From NCBI GenBank assembly GCA_910578995.1, contig CAJTSY010000067.1:1-20934 (forward strand): 20,934 bases of DNA, written 5' to 3'. Shown here piece by piece: positions 1-6,461 of this stretch. The stretch is from an uncultured Acetatifactor sp. Its GTDB lineage: Bacteria; Bacillota; Clostridia; Lachnospirales; Lachnospiraceae. The notes beneath the pieces are model-generated. The model was not told the DNA's origin, searched no databases, and saw only the letters and a list, made by a program, of their open reading frames with translations. Positions within the stretch are counted from its first letter, which is position 1. Every line of letters starts with the position of its first letter. The translations under genes and the position numbers were made by a program.

Positions 1-121
1 TTTCCTTCCCCGCGCAGGCCACTGCCGTACACACCAGGGCCCCCGCAAGGAACAGGACACAGGCTGTTTTCCATCCGCGGTTCCTGTTTCCGGTGAAACC
101 GTTATTGTCTTTTTCCTTCAT
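1..121 (-). CDS. Secreted or lipoprotein precursor, N-terminal part only
   Basis: Forty codons are visible before the gene leaves the window. The N-terminus has a charged stretch (MKEKDNNGF...NRNRGWK) followed by a hydrophobic segment of about 16 residues ending in TAVACAG. This is a secretion signal. It could be cut by signal peptidase II before Cys (A-V-A-C is a weak lipobox) or by signal peptidase I after A-C-A. An AAGGA-type ribosome site lies about 10 bases upstream. The ATG overlaps the stop of the preceding small gene as ATGA, so translation is probably coupled. The mature domain lies outside the window and the function is unknown. It is the third gene of the small operon beginning with the HTH gene and may be the effector controlled by the neighbouring invertible segment (inference). 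Confidence 0.6.
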   Translation of the reverse strand, partial: MKEKDNNGFTGNRNRGWKTACVLFLAGALVCTAVACAGKE

Positions 122-303
122 ATCCGCACCATCCTTCTTTCGGCTGTCAGGTTTTCCTTTTCAGGCTCCTCCCTGTCACTTCGCTCTGCCGGGCCAGACT
201 GTCTTTTATTCTCCTGTCCGGTTCGGACGCCTTCCGTCCCGGCTGCTTCTGCAGGACCAAAATTTCCGGCCCTGCCCCACACTGTCGGCCCTGCTTCTTC
301 CAT
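118..303 (-). CDS. Small hypothetical protein, 61 aa
   Basis: This is an unrecognised, polar, low-complexity protein rich in Gly, Glu and Arg, with no membrane segment or known motif. Support is contextual. It starts 3 bases after the stop of the HTH gene, a GGAGAGGG ribosome site lies 7 bases before its ATG, and its TGA overlaps the ATG of the next gene. The same stretch is open in the other two leftward frames because it is GC-rich, so composition alone is weak evidence. It could be a genuine linking gene or merely a translated spacer that couples the HTH gene to the secreted protein. Confidence 0.4.
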   Translation of the reverse strand: MEEAGPTVWGRAGNFGPAEAAGTEGVRTGQENKRQSGPAERSDREEPEKENLTAERRMVRI

Positions 304-306
304 GCA

Positions 307-567
307 TTATCCCTCTCCGTCCTTCGGGGTATTTCCCGGAACTTCTGTTCCGGATACATCTTTCCCAATGTCCGGCACATACCGGGCAATGTCTTCCAGG
401 GTGCATTCCAGAATCCCGCACAGCCCGTCCAGGGTTGTGGTGTTCACGGGCTTGTTTTTCCTCAGCTTGTCTATGGTAGACCCGGAAATTTTATGCCGCG
501 TAACCAAGGTGTAGGTGGTTTCATCCGACTGTCTTAATGTCTCCCAGAAGGGCTTGTAATCTATCAA
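307..567 (-). CDS. Small Cro/C1-type HTH transcriptional regulator, TTG start
   Basis: The predicted product is about 86 residues: an XRE/HTH_26-like DNA-binding domain and little else. From the family, it probably binds an operator and may regulate its own operon. The reading begins (L/M)IDYKPFWETL, with the helix-turn-helix around LVTRHKISGSTIDKLRKN and the usual follow-on NTTTLDGLCGILECTLEDI. The frame opens further upstream (ATG at 615 and 600), but neither ATG has a ribosome site. The TTG at 567 has GGAGG exactly 6 bases upstream and matches where this family normally starts, so it is preferred. It heads a leftward operon with the 61-residue and secreted genes. Its leader abuts the left lox-like site, so transcription may depend on the orientation of the invertible segment. 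No convincing promoter is seen between 568 and 639. Confidence 0.8.
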   Translation of the reverse strand: MIDYKPFWETLRQSDETTYTLVTRHKISGSTIDKLRKNKPVNTTTLDGLCGILECTLEDIARYVPDIGKDVSGTEVPGNTPKDGEG

Positions 568-573
568 GGCAGG

Positions 574-578
574 CCTCC
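574..578 (-). promoter_or_regulatory. Ribosome binding site fixing the TTG start of the HTH gene
   Basis: GGAGG read leftward, 6 bases before TTG at 567. The two upstream in-frame ATG codons have no comparable site, so this element decides the start. Confidence 0.65.
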
Positions 579-639
579 GTTTTCCGTCTTCATGCTGCAT
601 TGTATAAATATACATTTACGTGCATTTTTACTGTTCCGG

Positions 640-673
640 AAGGTTCGTCTTATATGCCAGTAAGACGAACCTT
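640..673. repeat. Left lox-like recombination site (13-8-13)
   Basis: Arm AAGGTTCGTCTTA (640-652), spacer TATGCCAG (653-660), arm TAAGACGAACCTT (661-673). The arms are perfect inverted copies. The spacer is asymmetric, giving the site direction. Size and geometry match loxP (13-8-13) exactly, though the sequence differs. Identity with the right site extends through 676, where the recombinase stop codon begins. Read leftward, the outer arm is followed by CCGG rather than a T-run, so it should not terminate transcripts leaving the segment toward the HTH gene. Confidence 0.8.
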
Positions 674-675
674 TT

Positions 676-1839
676 TCAGTCTACAGCGTCGATACAATAT
701 TGCTTTTGCCGCAATGAGGTGTGCACATAAAAATCCATGGTGGTTCGTGTGGATGCATGTCCGAGGATGGACGATACCGTTTTGCAGTCAATTCCTTTTT
801 CCAGGCAGGCTGTGGCAAATCCATGCCGCATTGCATGGAAATTACAGTCCTCCATTTTGCAGTGCTTCAATACGGTCTTAAACTTTTTCTGTATATTGCG
901 GGGTTCTGTACAGATCTCATTCCCCGTCAGCAGATATTGCTGGGGTTCCTTTTTCATCTGTTTCAGCGGATCCAGCAAGTACTGTGGAATGGGAATTTCC
1001 CGCCGGGAAGTATGGGATTTCGGGGTGCGTATGTAAAGAACTGTTTTGGGCTGTCCGGCAGTCCGGTCGGGATTCTGGATCCGGGATACTGTACGCCTGA
1101 TGCAGATAGTCTTTGCGGAGAAATCCACATCTTCCCATTTCAGGCCGCACAATTCCCCTACACGGATTCCCGTTCCGCGGCAGAGCAGAATTCCGATGGA
1201 AAAGATCGTGTTCAGCTCCAGAAGATACTCCTTCATCTCTATACTGTCCTGTACATTCAGCACCCTGGATTCGGTCCTGCGGCAGTTTACCGTGCAGTAG
1301 ACCAGGATTTCCCGGCATATGAGATCAGAGAGGACGCCAAACTTCATGACTGCCTTAAAGACTACCAGGACAGAACGCACGGTGCTGTCCGCCAGCTGCC
1401 TGTTCTGCATATCCTCAATAAAGGCAAGCACGCAGTCTCCCTTCAGTTCTTCCAGGGCAGTGTGGGAAAAATAAGGCAGGATATGCATTTTCACACAGTA
1501 AGAATATCCCGAATAAGTACTCTTCTTTACAACCTCTTTCCTTTCCTGCAGCCAACAAAAACAGAGTTCCTCCATAGTATGACAGGCTCTCTTACGGTGA
1601 CTGCCTTGGAAAAATCTCTGTGCTGACTGTAAATGCATTTCCTCTACCACCTTTTTCCCAGGCTCCGGCGCTTCCCACCTTCCTGCTTCTTCCCGTCTCC
1701 CTGCCGTTTCCCGATTCATTGCAGTTTCCTGTTCCGCTACAGTTTTTCGTTTCGCCGTAATTTTCTGTTTCGCTGTCGCTTCCTGCTTCAATGCTGTTTC
1801 CTGTTTCATTACTGTTTTCCGCTTCATTGCTTCTTTCAT
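676..1839 (-). CDS. Tyrosine recombinase (phage-integrase family)
   Basis: The protein has 387 residues. It cuts and rejoins DNA through a 3'-phosphotyrosine. The catalytic set is complete: R226 (TGIRVGEL), K274 (TPKSHTS), H335 and R338 (FHAMRHGF), H361 (LGHAS) and Y371 (MDFYVHTS). A SAM-like core-binding domain lies at about 85-175 and the catalytic domain at about 195-380. Residues 5-58 are nine degenerate six-residue repeats (see the repeat entry), an unusual charged N-terminal tail. The ATG at 1839 has AGGAGG 12 bases upstream, a little far; a start within the first ten residues is possible. The gene lies wholly inside the inverted repeats and its stop abuts the left lox-like site, so inversion leaves it intact. 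The likely role is to flip its own segment (inference). Confidence 0.9.
   Translation of the reverse strand: MKEAMKRKTVMKQETALKQEATAKQKITAKRKTVAEQETAMNRETAGRREEAGRWEAPEPGKKVVEEMHLQSAQRFFQGSHRKRACHTMEELCFCWLQERKEVVKKSTYSGYSYCVKMHILPYFSHTALEELKGDCVLAFIEDMQNRQLADSTVRSVLVVFKAVMKFGVLSDLICREILVYCTVNCRRTESRVLNVQDSIEMKEYLLELNTIFSIGILLCRGTGIRVGELCGLKWEDVDFSAKTICIRRTVSRIQNPDRTAGQPKTVLYIRTPKSHTSRREIPIPQYLLDPLKQMKKEPQQYLLTGNEICTEPRNIQKKFKTVLKHCKMEDCNFHAMRHGFATACLEKGIDCKTVSSILGHASTRTTMDFYVHTSLRQKQYCIDAVD
1666..1827 (-). repeat. Nine degenerate 18-bp tandem repeats within the recombinase gene
   Basis: Residues 5-58 of the recombinase divide into six-residue units such as MKRKTV, MKQETA, LKQEAT, AKQKIT, AKRKTV, AEQETA, MNRETA, GRREEA and GRWEAP. 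Each unit is 18 bases, so unit gain or loss keeps the frame. Units nearest the catalytic part have diverged most. Confidence 0.75.
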
Positions 1840-1884
1840 CCTTTGTATAATCCTCCTGAACTAAATGTAATTGTTTCATGAGAT

Positions 1885-1890
1885 ATTATA
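1885..1890 (-). promoter_or_regulatory. Possible -10 box of the recombinase promoter
   Basis: TATAAT read leftward in an AT-rich stretch, 46 bases before the recombinase ATG. No good -35 box at 17 bases is seen, so this is tentative. It lies inside the invertible segment and would move with the gene. Confidence 0.3.
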
Positions 1891-2037
1891 TAGGAAGACA
1901 TGTATGTATAGGAAACAACAGCTTAATTTAGCACATAAAGGAAAAAAATTTGTAAAAAAAGAACAACTGATAAAACAAATGCAGCGATTTGACTGATTTT
2001 TATGGGCATATTTTTCCCGGAAAACAACAAAACAACC

Positions 2038-2061
2038 AAAAAATGCAAAAAAGCATTTTTT
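2038..2061. other. AT-rich hairpin next to the outward promoter
   Basis: AAAAAATGC (2038-2046) pairs with GCATTTTTT (2053-2061) around a six-A loop. It ends 2 bases before the -35 box of the outward promoter. It may be a weak terminator protecting that promoter, or an accessory protein site. Confidence 0.4.
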
Positions 2062-2063
2062 GC

Positions 2064-2092
2064 TTGCAATATCCCGATAAAAGGTATAAAAT
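2064..2092 (+). promoter_or_regulatory. Outward-facing promoter inside the invertible segment
   Basis: TTGCAA (2064-2069), a 17-base spacer, then TAAAAT (2087-2092). The expected start site is near 2099, just before the right lox-like site. It now points right, toward yajC. After inversion it would point left, into the HTH/secreted-protein operon. Confidence 0.6.
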
Positions 2093-2109
2093 AGTCTAAG
2101 CTATGAAAA

Positions 2110-2143
2110 AAGGTTCGTCTTACTGGCATATAAGACGAACCTT
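2110..2143. repeat. Right lox-like recombination site (13-8-13, inverted)
   Basis: Arm AAGGTTCGTCTTA (2110-2122), spacer CTGGCATA (2123-2130), arm TAAGACGAACCTT (2131-2143). The spacer is the exact reverse complement of the left one, so the two sites face each other. The full identity is 37 bp (2107-2143). Rightward, the 13-bp stem ends in five Ts (2142-2146), so as RNA it resembles an intrinsic terminator. Leftward it is also followed by a T-run. Confidence 0.8.
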
Positions 2144-2195
2144 TTTCTAATGACATAACAAAAACATAATAATAGGTAAAAACTGGATTTATGCC

Positions 2196-2224
2196 TTGAC
2201 CAACAGCCTGTTTTTGTGTATTAT
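2196..2224 (+). promoter_or_regulatory. yajC promoter
   Basis: TTGACC (2196-2201), a 17-base spacer, TATTAT (2219-2224). It lies outside the invertible segment, so yajC has orientation-independent expression. Confidence 0.75.
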
Positions 2225-2281
2225 GTTTATTTAGATGAAGCTAGGCAAATTACAGACGTCGGACGTCAGAATGGAGGAAAT

Positions 2282-2611
2282 ATGGGTATCTTATTGACAG
2301 AAGGGGCAGACGCGGCAGCGGCAGCAGGCGGTGGGATCAGCCTGATCAGCATGCTTCTCATGTATGCAGTGGTGATCGGGGCAATGTGGTTTTTCCTGAT
2401 GCGGCCCCAGAGCAAGGAAAAGAAAAGGGTGGCGGCCATGCTGTCGGCACTGGAAGTTGGAGACTGTGTCCTGACCACGTCAGGCTTTTACGGAATAGTC
2501 ATCGATATTAAGGACGATATGGTGATTGTGGAATTTGGAAGTAATAAAAACTGCCGCATCCCCATGGAAAAATCCGCCATCAGCCGTGTGGAAAAGGCCG
2601 GTGAAGCCTGA
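2282..2611 (+). CDS. yajC: Preprotein translocase subunit YajC
   Basis: A 109-residue single-pass membrane protein that associates with SecDF-YidC and helps Sec-dependent export. After a short Ala/Gly-rich N-terminus, one membrane helix spans about residues 19-40 and runs into the family hallmark WFFLMRPQSKEKK. A cytoplasmic domain follows with the typical VLTTSGFYGIVIDI segment. The ATG at 2282 has GGAGG 6 bases upstream. The frame opens earlier (2216), but that start would lie over the -10 box of the promoter. In many bacteria yajC follows tgt in the same direction. Here it converges on tgt with a terminator between them, and secD/secF are not in the window. Confidence 0.93.
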   Translation: MGILLTEGADAAAAAGGGISLISMLLMYAVVIGAMWFFLMRPQSKEKKRVAAMLSALEVGDCVLTTSGFYGIVIDIKDDMVIVEFGSNKNCRIPMEKSAISRVEKAGEA

Positions 2612-2668
2612 ATCGGTGATCCGCAGACAAAGCAGCTCAAAGAAATCGGACTGAAAGAAACATCGCAG

Positions 2669-2707
2669 GAAGGGGCAGTACCTCATACAGGCACTGCCCC
2701 TTCTTTT
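2669..2707 (+). terminator. Intrinsic terminator after yajC
   Basis: GAAGGGGCAGT (2669-2679) pairs perfectly with ACTGCCCCTTC (2693-2703), followed by TTTT. It lies between the converging yajC and tgt genes. The leftward side lacks a T-run. Confidence 0.85.
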
Positions 2708-2723
2708 CATATCCTGCCTATTT

Positions 2724-3872
2724 TCATAAGGCCTTTTCAAAAGGTCGCAAAACCTGCATCCCTTCCAGCTTCCGTTTCTTGTATTCCGCAAATCTTCCAT
2801 TGTCCAGGGCATCCCTGATCTCCTCCATCATGGTGTTGTAGAAATAAAGATTATGGAGGACACACAGCCGCATGCCAAGCATTTCCTTCGCTTTCAGCAG
2901 ATGGCGGATGTAGGCCCTGGAATAGCGCCTGCAGGCAGGACAGCCACAGCCTTCCTCTATAGGGCGGTCATCCAGTTCATACTGGGCATTGAACAGGTTA
3001 ATCTTCCCCTGGTTGGTATACAGGTGTCCATGTCTGCCGTTTCTGGTGGGGTACACACAGTCAAAAAAGTCAATCCCCCGCTCCACACCCTCCAGAATAT
3101 TGGCCGGGGTGCCCACCCCCATCAGATAGGTTGGCCTGTCCTTTGGAAGGAATGGAACCACCTCGTCCAGAATATGGTACATCTCCTCATGGGTCTCTCC
3201 CACCGCCAGACCTCCCACCGCATAGCCGTCAAGCTCCATCTCGGAAATTCTCCTGGCGTGCTCGATCCGGATGTCCGGATACACTGCCCCCTGGTTGATC
3301 CCGAAAAGCATCTGGCGGGGATTGATGGTATCCTCCAGGGCGTTCAGCCTGGCCATCTCCTTTTTGCACCGCTGCAGCCACCTGGTAGTCCGCTCCACGG
3401 AAGCCTGCACATACCCCCTCTCCGCCTTGCTGGGGGCGCACTCGTCAAAGGCCATGGCTATGGTGGATGCCAGGTTGGACTGGATCTGCATGCTCTCCTC
3501 GGGGCCCATGAAAATATGCCGTCCGTCAATATGGGAGTTGAAGTAGACCCCCTCTTCCTTTATTTTCCTCAGGCCTGCCAGGGAAAATACCTGAAATCCG
3601 CCGGAATCCGTAAGGATGGGCCTGTCCCAGGACATAAATTTGTGGAGTCCCCCCAGCTGTCTGATAACCCTGTCCCCGGGACGCACATGAAGATGGTAGG
3701 TATTTGAAAGCTCCACCTGTGTCTTAATCTGTTCCAGGTCCGATGTGGCCACGGCCCCCTTGATGGCGCCCACGGTTCCCACATTCATGAACACAGGGGT
3801 CTGCACCGTGCCGTGAACCGTCTCCAGCTCTGCCCGTTTTGCCCGCCCCTCCTGCCTTAAAATCCGATACAT
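2724..3872 (-). CDS. tgt: tRNA-guanine transglycosylase (queuine tRNA-ribosyltransferase)
   Basis: The 382-residue enzyme exchanges guanine-34 in GUN-anticodon tRNAs for preQ1 or a queuine-type base, the base-insertion step of queuosine formation. It is a TIM barrel of the usual bacterial length. Visible residues are D89 in DSGGFQ, D143 in FDEC, the nucleophile D271 in DCVYPTRNGRHG, and the zinc ligands C309, C311, C314 and H340. All are offset by a constant nine from the well-studied Zymomonas enzyme where comparable. A GGAGGAG site lies 9 bases before the ATG. It lies 57 bases after aroC and is probably co-transcribed with it. No queuosine biosynthesis genes are in the window, so the base may be made elsewhere or salvaged. 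Confidence 0.97.
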   Translation of the reverse strand: MYRILRQEGRAKRAELETVHGTVQTPVFMNVGTVGAIKGAVATSDLEQIKTQVELSNTYHLHVRPGDRVIRQLGGLHKFMSWDRPILTDSGGFQVFSLAGLRKIKEEGVYFNSHIDGRHIFMGPEESMQIQSNLASTIAMAFDECAPSKAERGYVQASVERTTRWLQRCKKEMARLNALEDTINPRQMLFGINQGAVYPDIRIEHARRISEMELDGYAVGGLAVGETHEEMYHILDEVVPFLPKDRPTYLMGVGTPANILEGVERGIDFFDCVYPTRNGRHGHLYTNQGKINLFNAQYELDDRPIEEGCGCPACRRYSRAYIRHLLKAKEMLGMRLCVLHNLYFYNTMMEEIRDALDNGRFAEYKKRKLEGMQVLRPFEKAL

Positions 3873-3929
3873 TACTCTACTCTCCTCCCCGGCCTTCCGC
3901 AGCCGCTGCTATCCGTTCCGCAACCGGAA

Positions 3930-5033
3930 TTACCGGGAACGGTAAAAGTCCACTATGGAATCCATCCTGGCTGACAGGTTCATCAGCATGGCATCCAGGA
4001 CGGTGAGGGCCGTCATGCATTCCAGAACCACTACGGCCCTGGGCACGATAACAGGGTCATGCCGTCCCCTGACCGCAACCTCCATCTCCCCGCCGGACCT
4101 GCCCACCGTCCGCTGTGTACGGGCAATGGAAGGCGTGGGCTTTACATGGGCCCTGACTACAATTATATCGCCGTCGCTTATTCCTCCCAGGATACCCCCA
4201 GCGTGGTTGGTTTCCTTAACCACGCTGCCCTCCCTCATCCGGAAGGCATCATTGTTTTCACTGCCCCGGCGCGCAGACACCAGGCAGCCGTCACCTATCT
4301 CCACCGCCTTCACCGCACCGATTGACATGACGGCTCTGGCCAGGTTTGCATCCAACTTATCAAAAACCGGGTCACCGATCCCCGCAGGCAGTCCCTCCAC
4401 CAGGCATTCCATGCAGCCTCCTGCGGAATCGGTCTCACGTCTGATCTCCTCCAGGTACTTTACCGCAAGGGCATCCGCCTCCTCGTCCGGCATGGCCGTG
4501 ATGGTTCTCCCTATGGCATCGCGGCTGAATTTTGCAGGATCTGCCTCCACAGGCCCTATGGAACGGGTATAGGCACATACCCTGACCCCCAGTTTCTCCA
4601 GGATCCTGCAGGCCACCGCCCCTGCCGCCACACGGCCCACGGTCTCCCTCCCTGAGGAACGGCCTCCCCCGCGGTAGTCCCGGAAGCCGTACTTTGCATC
4701 AAATGTATAATCCGCATGGCCCGGACGGTAATAGGACGCAATCTCGCTGTAATCCCCTGACCTCTGTGACGTGTTGCGCACCATAAGGGAGATCGGTGTT
4801 CCCGTGGTTCTGCCCTCAAAGAGCCCGGAGAGGATTTCCACTGTGTCCTCCTCCTTCCGGGACGTGGTAACGGCGCTGGTTCCCGGCTTCCGCCTGTCCA
4901 GATACTGCTGAATATCTGCCTCCGCCAGTTCCAGTCCCGCAGGACACCCGTCGATAACCACCCCCAGGGCTTTTCCATGGGATTCCCCCCAGGTAGTGAC
5001 CTTAAAAATAGTGCCAAATGTGGAACCTGCCAT
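3930..5033 (-). CDS. aroC: Chorismate synthase
   Basis: The 367-residue flavin-dependent lyase converts 5-enolpyruvylshikimate 3-phosphate to chorismate, the last shikimate step and the branch point to aromatic amino acids. Signature motifs are present: TTWGESHG at 13-20, the long conserved run from YRPGHADYTF through YRGGGRSSGRET to RVAAGAVA in the middle, and RGRHDPVIVPRAV near the C-terminus. Length is normal. An AGAGGG ribosome site precedes the ATG. It is flanked upstream by the lactonase gene's terminator, so transcription should start within 5034-5132, although no clear promoter was recognised there. tgt follows closely. Confidence 0.97.
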   Translation of the reverse strand: MAGSTFGTIFKVTTWGESHGKALGVVIDGCPAGLELAEADIQQYLDRRKPGTSAVTTSRKEEDTVEILSGLFEGRTTGTPISLMVRNTSQRSGDYSEIASYYRPGHADYTFDAKYGFRDYRGGGRSSGRETVGRVAAGAVACRILEKLGVRVCAYTRSIGPVEADPAKFSRDAIGRTITAMPDEEADALAVKYLEEIRRETDSAGGCMECLVEGLPAGIGDPVFDKLDANLARAVMSIGAVKAVEIGDGCLVSARRGSENNDAFRMREGSVVKETNHAGGILGGISDGDIIVVRAHVKPTPSIARTQRTVGRSGGEMEVAVRGRHDPVIVPRAVVVLECMTALTVLDAMLMNLSARMDSIVDFYRSR

Positions 5034-5132
5034 TTTCTATCCCTCTTTTCTTTTTCAGATCCGGGAACTGCCCCAGCCCGTTTTTCCATCCCATGGATAA
5101 AATCCGGCCGGTTCAAAGCCCCGCCATCCCGC

Positions 5133-5181
5133 AAAAAAGCCGTCTTTCCCCTGCCTGGCAGCAGACAGCCTGAAAGACAGC
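5133..5181 (-). terminator. Intrinsic terminator of the lactonase-fold gene
   Basis: Read leftward, GCTGTCTTTC (5181-5172) pairs with GAAAGACGGC (5148-5139), allowing one G-U pair, followed by TTTTTT (5138-5133). The loop holds a second small stem. It lies about 40 bases past the stop of the lactonase-fold gene and separates it from aroC. Confidence 0.75.
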
Positions 5182-5220
5182 TTAATAGTCCACCTCAACA
5201 TGCATCCGCAGCAAAACGGA

Positions 5221-6264
5221 TTATAATTTATGGAATGTAATACAGTTCGGCACATCCACCCTGATCGGCGGGCCGTTCATGATCATGGTTCCGTTTTCCA
5301 CATCCACATGGAAGAAGGTCATGTCATTGGTCTCATGGTTCAGGGACACCAGAAACTTATTGTTGGGGAACAGGCTGGCATCCTTGGGATATTCCCCTCC
5401 CACAGGCAGGCAGAATATCTGTGAAAGCATTCCCGTGGACTCCTCCACATTGTAAAGCACCACGGAATTATCCCCTGCATTGGAACTGAGCAGGTATTTG
5501 TGGTCATCCGAAAATTCCAACGCGCTGGCGGCATTATAGCTGCCAATCTCTCCCTCGCAGGTCTTCACCGACTGGATTTTCTCGAAAACAGGCTGTCCCT
5601 TCTTCTCCTTATAGGAATACACATCGATAAAGCATTTCATCTCATGCACAATATAGATAAACCTGCCGTCCCTGGAGATCTTCACATGTCTGGGTGCAGA
5701 CTCCAGTTCGCTTCGGATCACATCCGCCAGCATCACCTTGCCCAACAGGGCATCAAAGCGGTATACATTCACATGGTCCATTCCCTGGTCCGCCACTAGC
5801 AGGTACTTGTTGTCATGGGTCATCCTGGCACAGTTGATGTGGGGCCTGAAGTTTCGCTCCGCCACACTTCCCAGACCCTTATGGTAAATTTCATCCGTAA
5901 TCTCGCCTATCGCGCCGTTTTCCTCCAATCTCAGCACCGTCAGCTTTCCGTCGTGGTAACCGGCGACAAACAGATAACTGTCCGTATAATCTGTAGAGAC
6001 GTAGCACCCTCTCATACCATTGATTGCCCCGAAATTTAGGAATTCCAGACTGCCATCCTTCAGAATCGTATAAGACTCCACTCCAAAATCTGTAATGGAA
6101 TACAGAATTCTGCCATTATGGGAAATCGTCACATAGGAGGAATTGGTAATCTCCACCTTATCCTTCTCTGTAAAACGCCCCTTCTCCATATCCACATCAT
6201 ATATTTTTATTCCATTTTTGTCTCCCCGGGTATATGTGGAGACATACGCAACGTACTTTTCCAT
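5221..6264 (-). CDS. Lactonase-fold beta-propeller protein (6-phosphogluconolactonase-like)
   Basis: About 347 residues of repeated propeller blades. YVSTYTRGDKNGIKIYDVD begins blade one, and recurring motifs include ISHNGRILYSI, ISRDGRFIYIVHE, FSDDHKYLLSSN and LFPNNKFLVSLN. The family (COG2706, YbhE/Pgl-like) includes 6-phosphogluconolactonases but also proteins of unknown substrate. There is no signal peptide, so it is cytoplasmic. The ATG at 6264 is preferred because AAAGGCGG lies 6 bases upstream. An ATG at 6282 would add six residues with a poorer site. It has its own strong promoter and terminator, making it monocistronic. No pentose-phosphate genes lie nearby, so the substrate is open. 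Confidence 0.85.
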   Translation of the reverse strand: MEKYVAYVSTYTRGDKNGIKIYDVDMEKGRFTEKDKVEITNSSYVTISHNGRILYSITDFGVESYTILKDGSLEFLNFGAINGMRGCYVSTDYTDSYLFVAGYHDGKLTVLRLEENGAIGEITDEIYHKGLGSVAERNFRPHINCARMTHDNKYLLVADQGMDHVNVYRFDALLGKVMLADVIRSELESAPRHVKISRDGRFIYIVHEMKCFIDVYSYKEKKGQPVFEKIQSVKTCEGEIGSYNAASALEFSDDHKYLLSSNAGDNSVVLYNVEESTGMLSQIFCLPVGGEYPKDASLFPNNKFLVSLNHETNDMTFFHVDVENGTMIMNGPPIRVDVPNCITFHKL

Positions 6265-6351
6265 GAGAAACCGCCTTTCCATTCCGAATGAATCCCAATC
6301 CGAATACTTTCCATTCCGGACGAGAACCTGCTTCCTTTTCAGAATAAGGAC

Positions 6352-6380
6352 ATTATAACATAAATATCCAGGGTTTGAAA
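6352..6380 (-). promoter_or_regulatory. Promoter of the lactonase-fold gene
   Basis: Read leftward: TTTCAA (6380-6375), a 17-base spacer, perfect TATAAT (6357-6352). The transcript leader is about 80 bases. Confidence 0.75.
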
Positions 6381-6401
6381 TAGTTTTTCCAAAAATGCAT
6401 G

Positions 6402-6421
6402 AAAAAGGACGGTCGTCCTTT
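6402..6421 (-). terminator. Intrinsic terminator of the cysteine-rich gene
   Basis: Read leftward: AAAGGACG (6421-6414) and CGTCCTTT (6411-6404) around a very short turn, followed by Ts to 6402. It lies 40 bases past the stop and just upstream of the lactonase gene promoter. Confidence 0.65.
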
Positions 6422-6461
6422 CCGGAAACCGCCCTTTAGTGTCCATGTTAACAGTTACAGG

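Larger units (their letters stand above)
640..2143. mobile_element. Predicted invertible DNA segment carrying its own tyrosine recombinase
   Basis: Two identical 37-bp sequences in opposite orientation (640-676 and 2107-2143) bound about 1.43 kb. The segment holds one gene, a tyrosine recombinase, plus a 260-base AT-rich non-coding region with an outward promoter at its right end. The bounding sequences are lox-like, with inverted 8-bp spacers, an arrangement that gives inversion rather than excision when a tyrosine recombinase acts. No target-site duplication is visible outside the repeats, which speaks against a recent transposon insertion, though a small mobile element with recombinase-type ends is the main alternative. 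Compare the Salmonella H segment, where hin and the fljBA promoter lie inside the invertible DNA. There the recombinase is a serine enzyme. Confidence 0.7.

Noticed and set aside
640..2143. Insertion sequence or prophage remnant
   Set aside because: There is no transposase, no phage structural gene and no visible target-site duplication. The ends are recombinase-type sites in inverted orientation. Not fully excluded without genome-wide copy number.
1923..2156. Leftward hydrophobic 77-codon frame spanning the right lox-like site
   Set aside because: There is no ribosome site, the composition is AT-rich low complexity, and the frame runs over the promoter and recombination site. It is better explained as non-coding control DNA.
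2216..2281. Upstream extension of yajC
   Set aside because: It overlaps the -10 box of the promoter and lacks a ribosome site. ATG 2282 has GGAGG and the normal family N-terminus.
5055..5255. Leftward 66-codon frame between the lactonase-fold gene and aroC
   Set aside because: It covers the lactonase gene's terminator and resembles no family.
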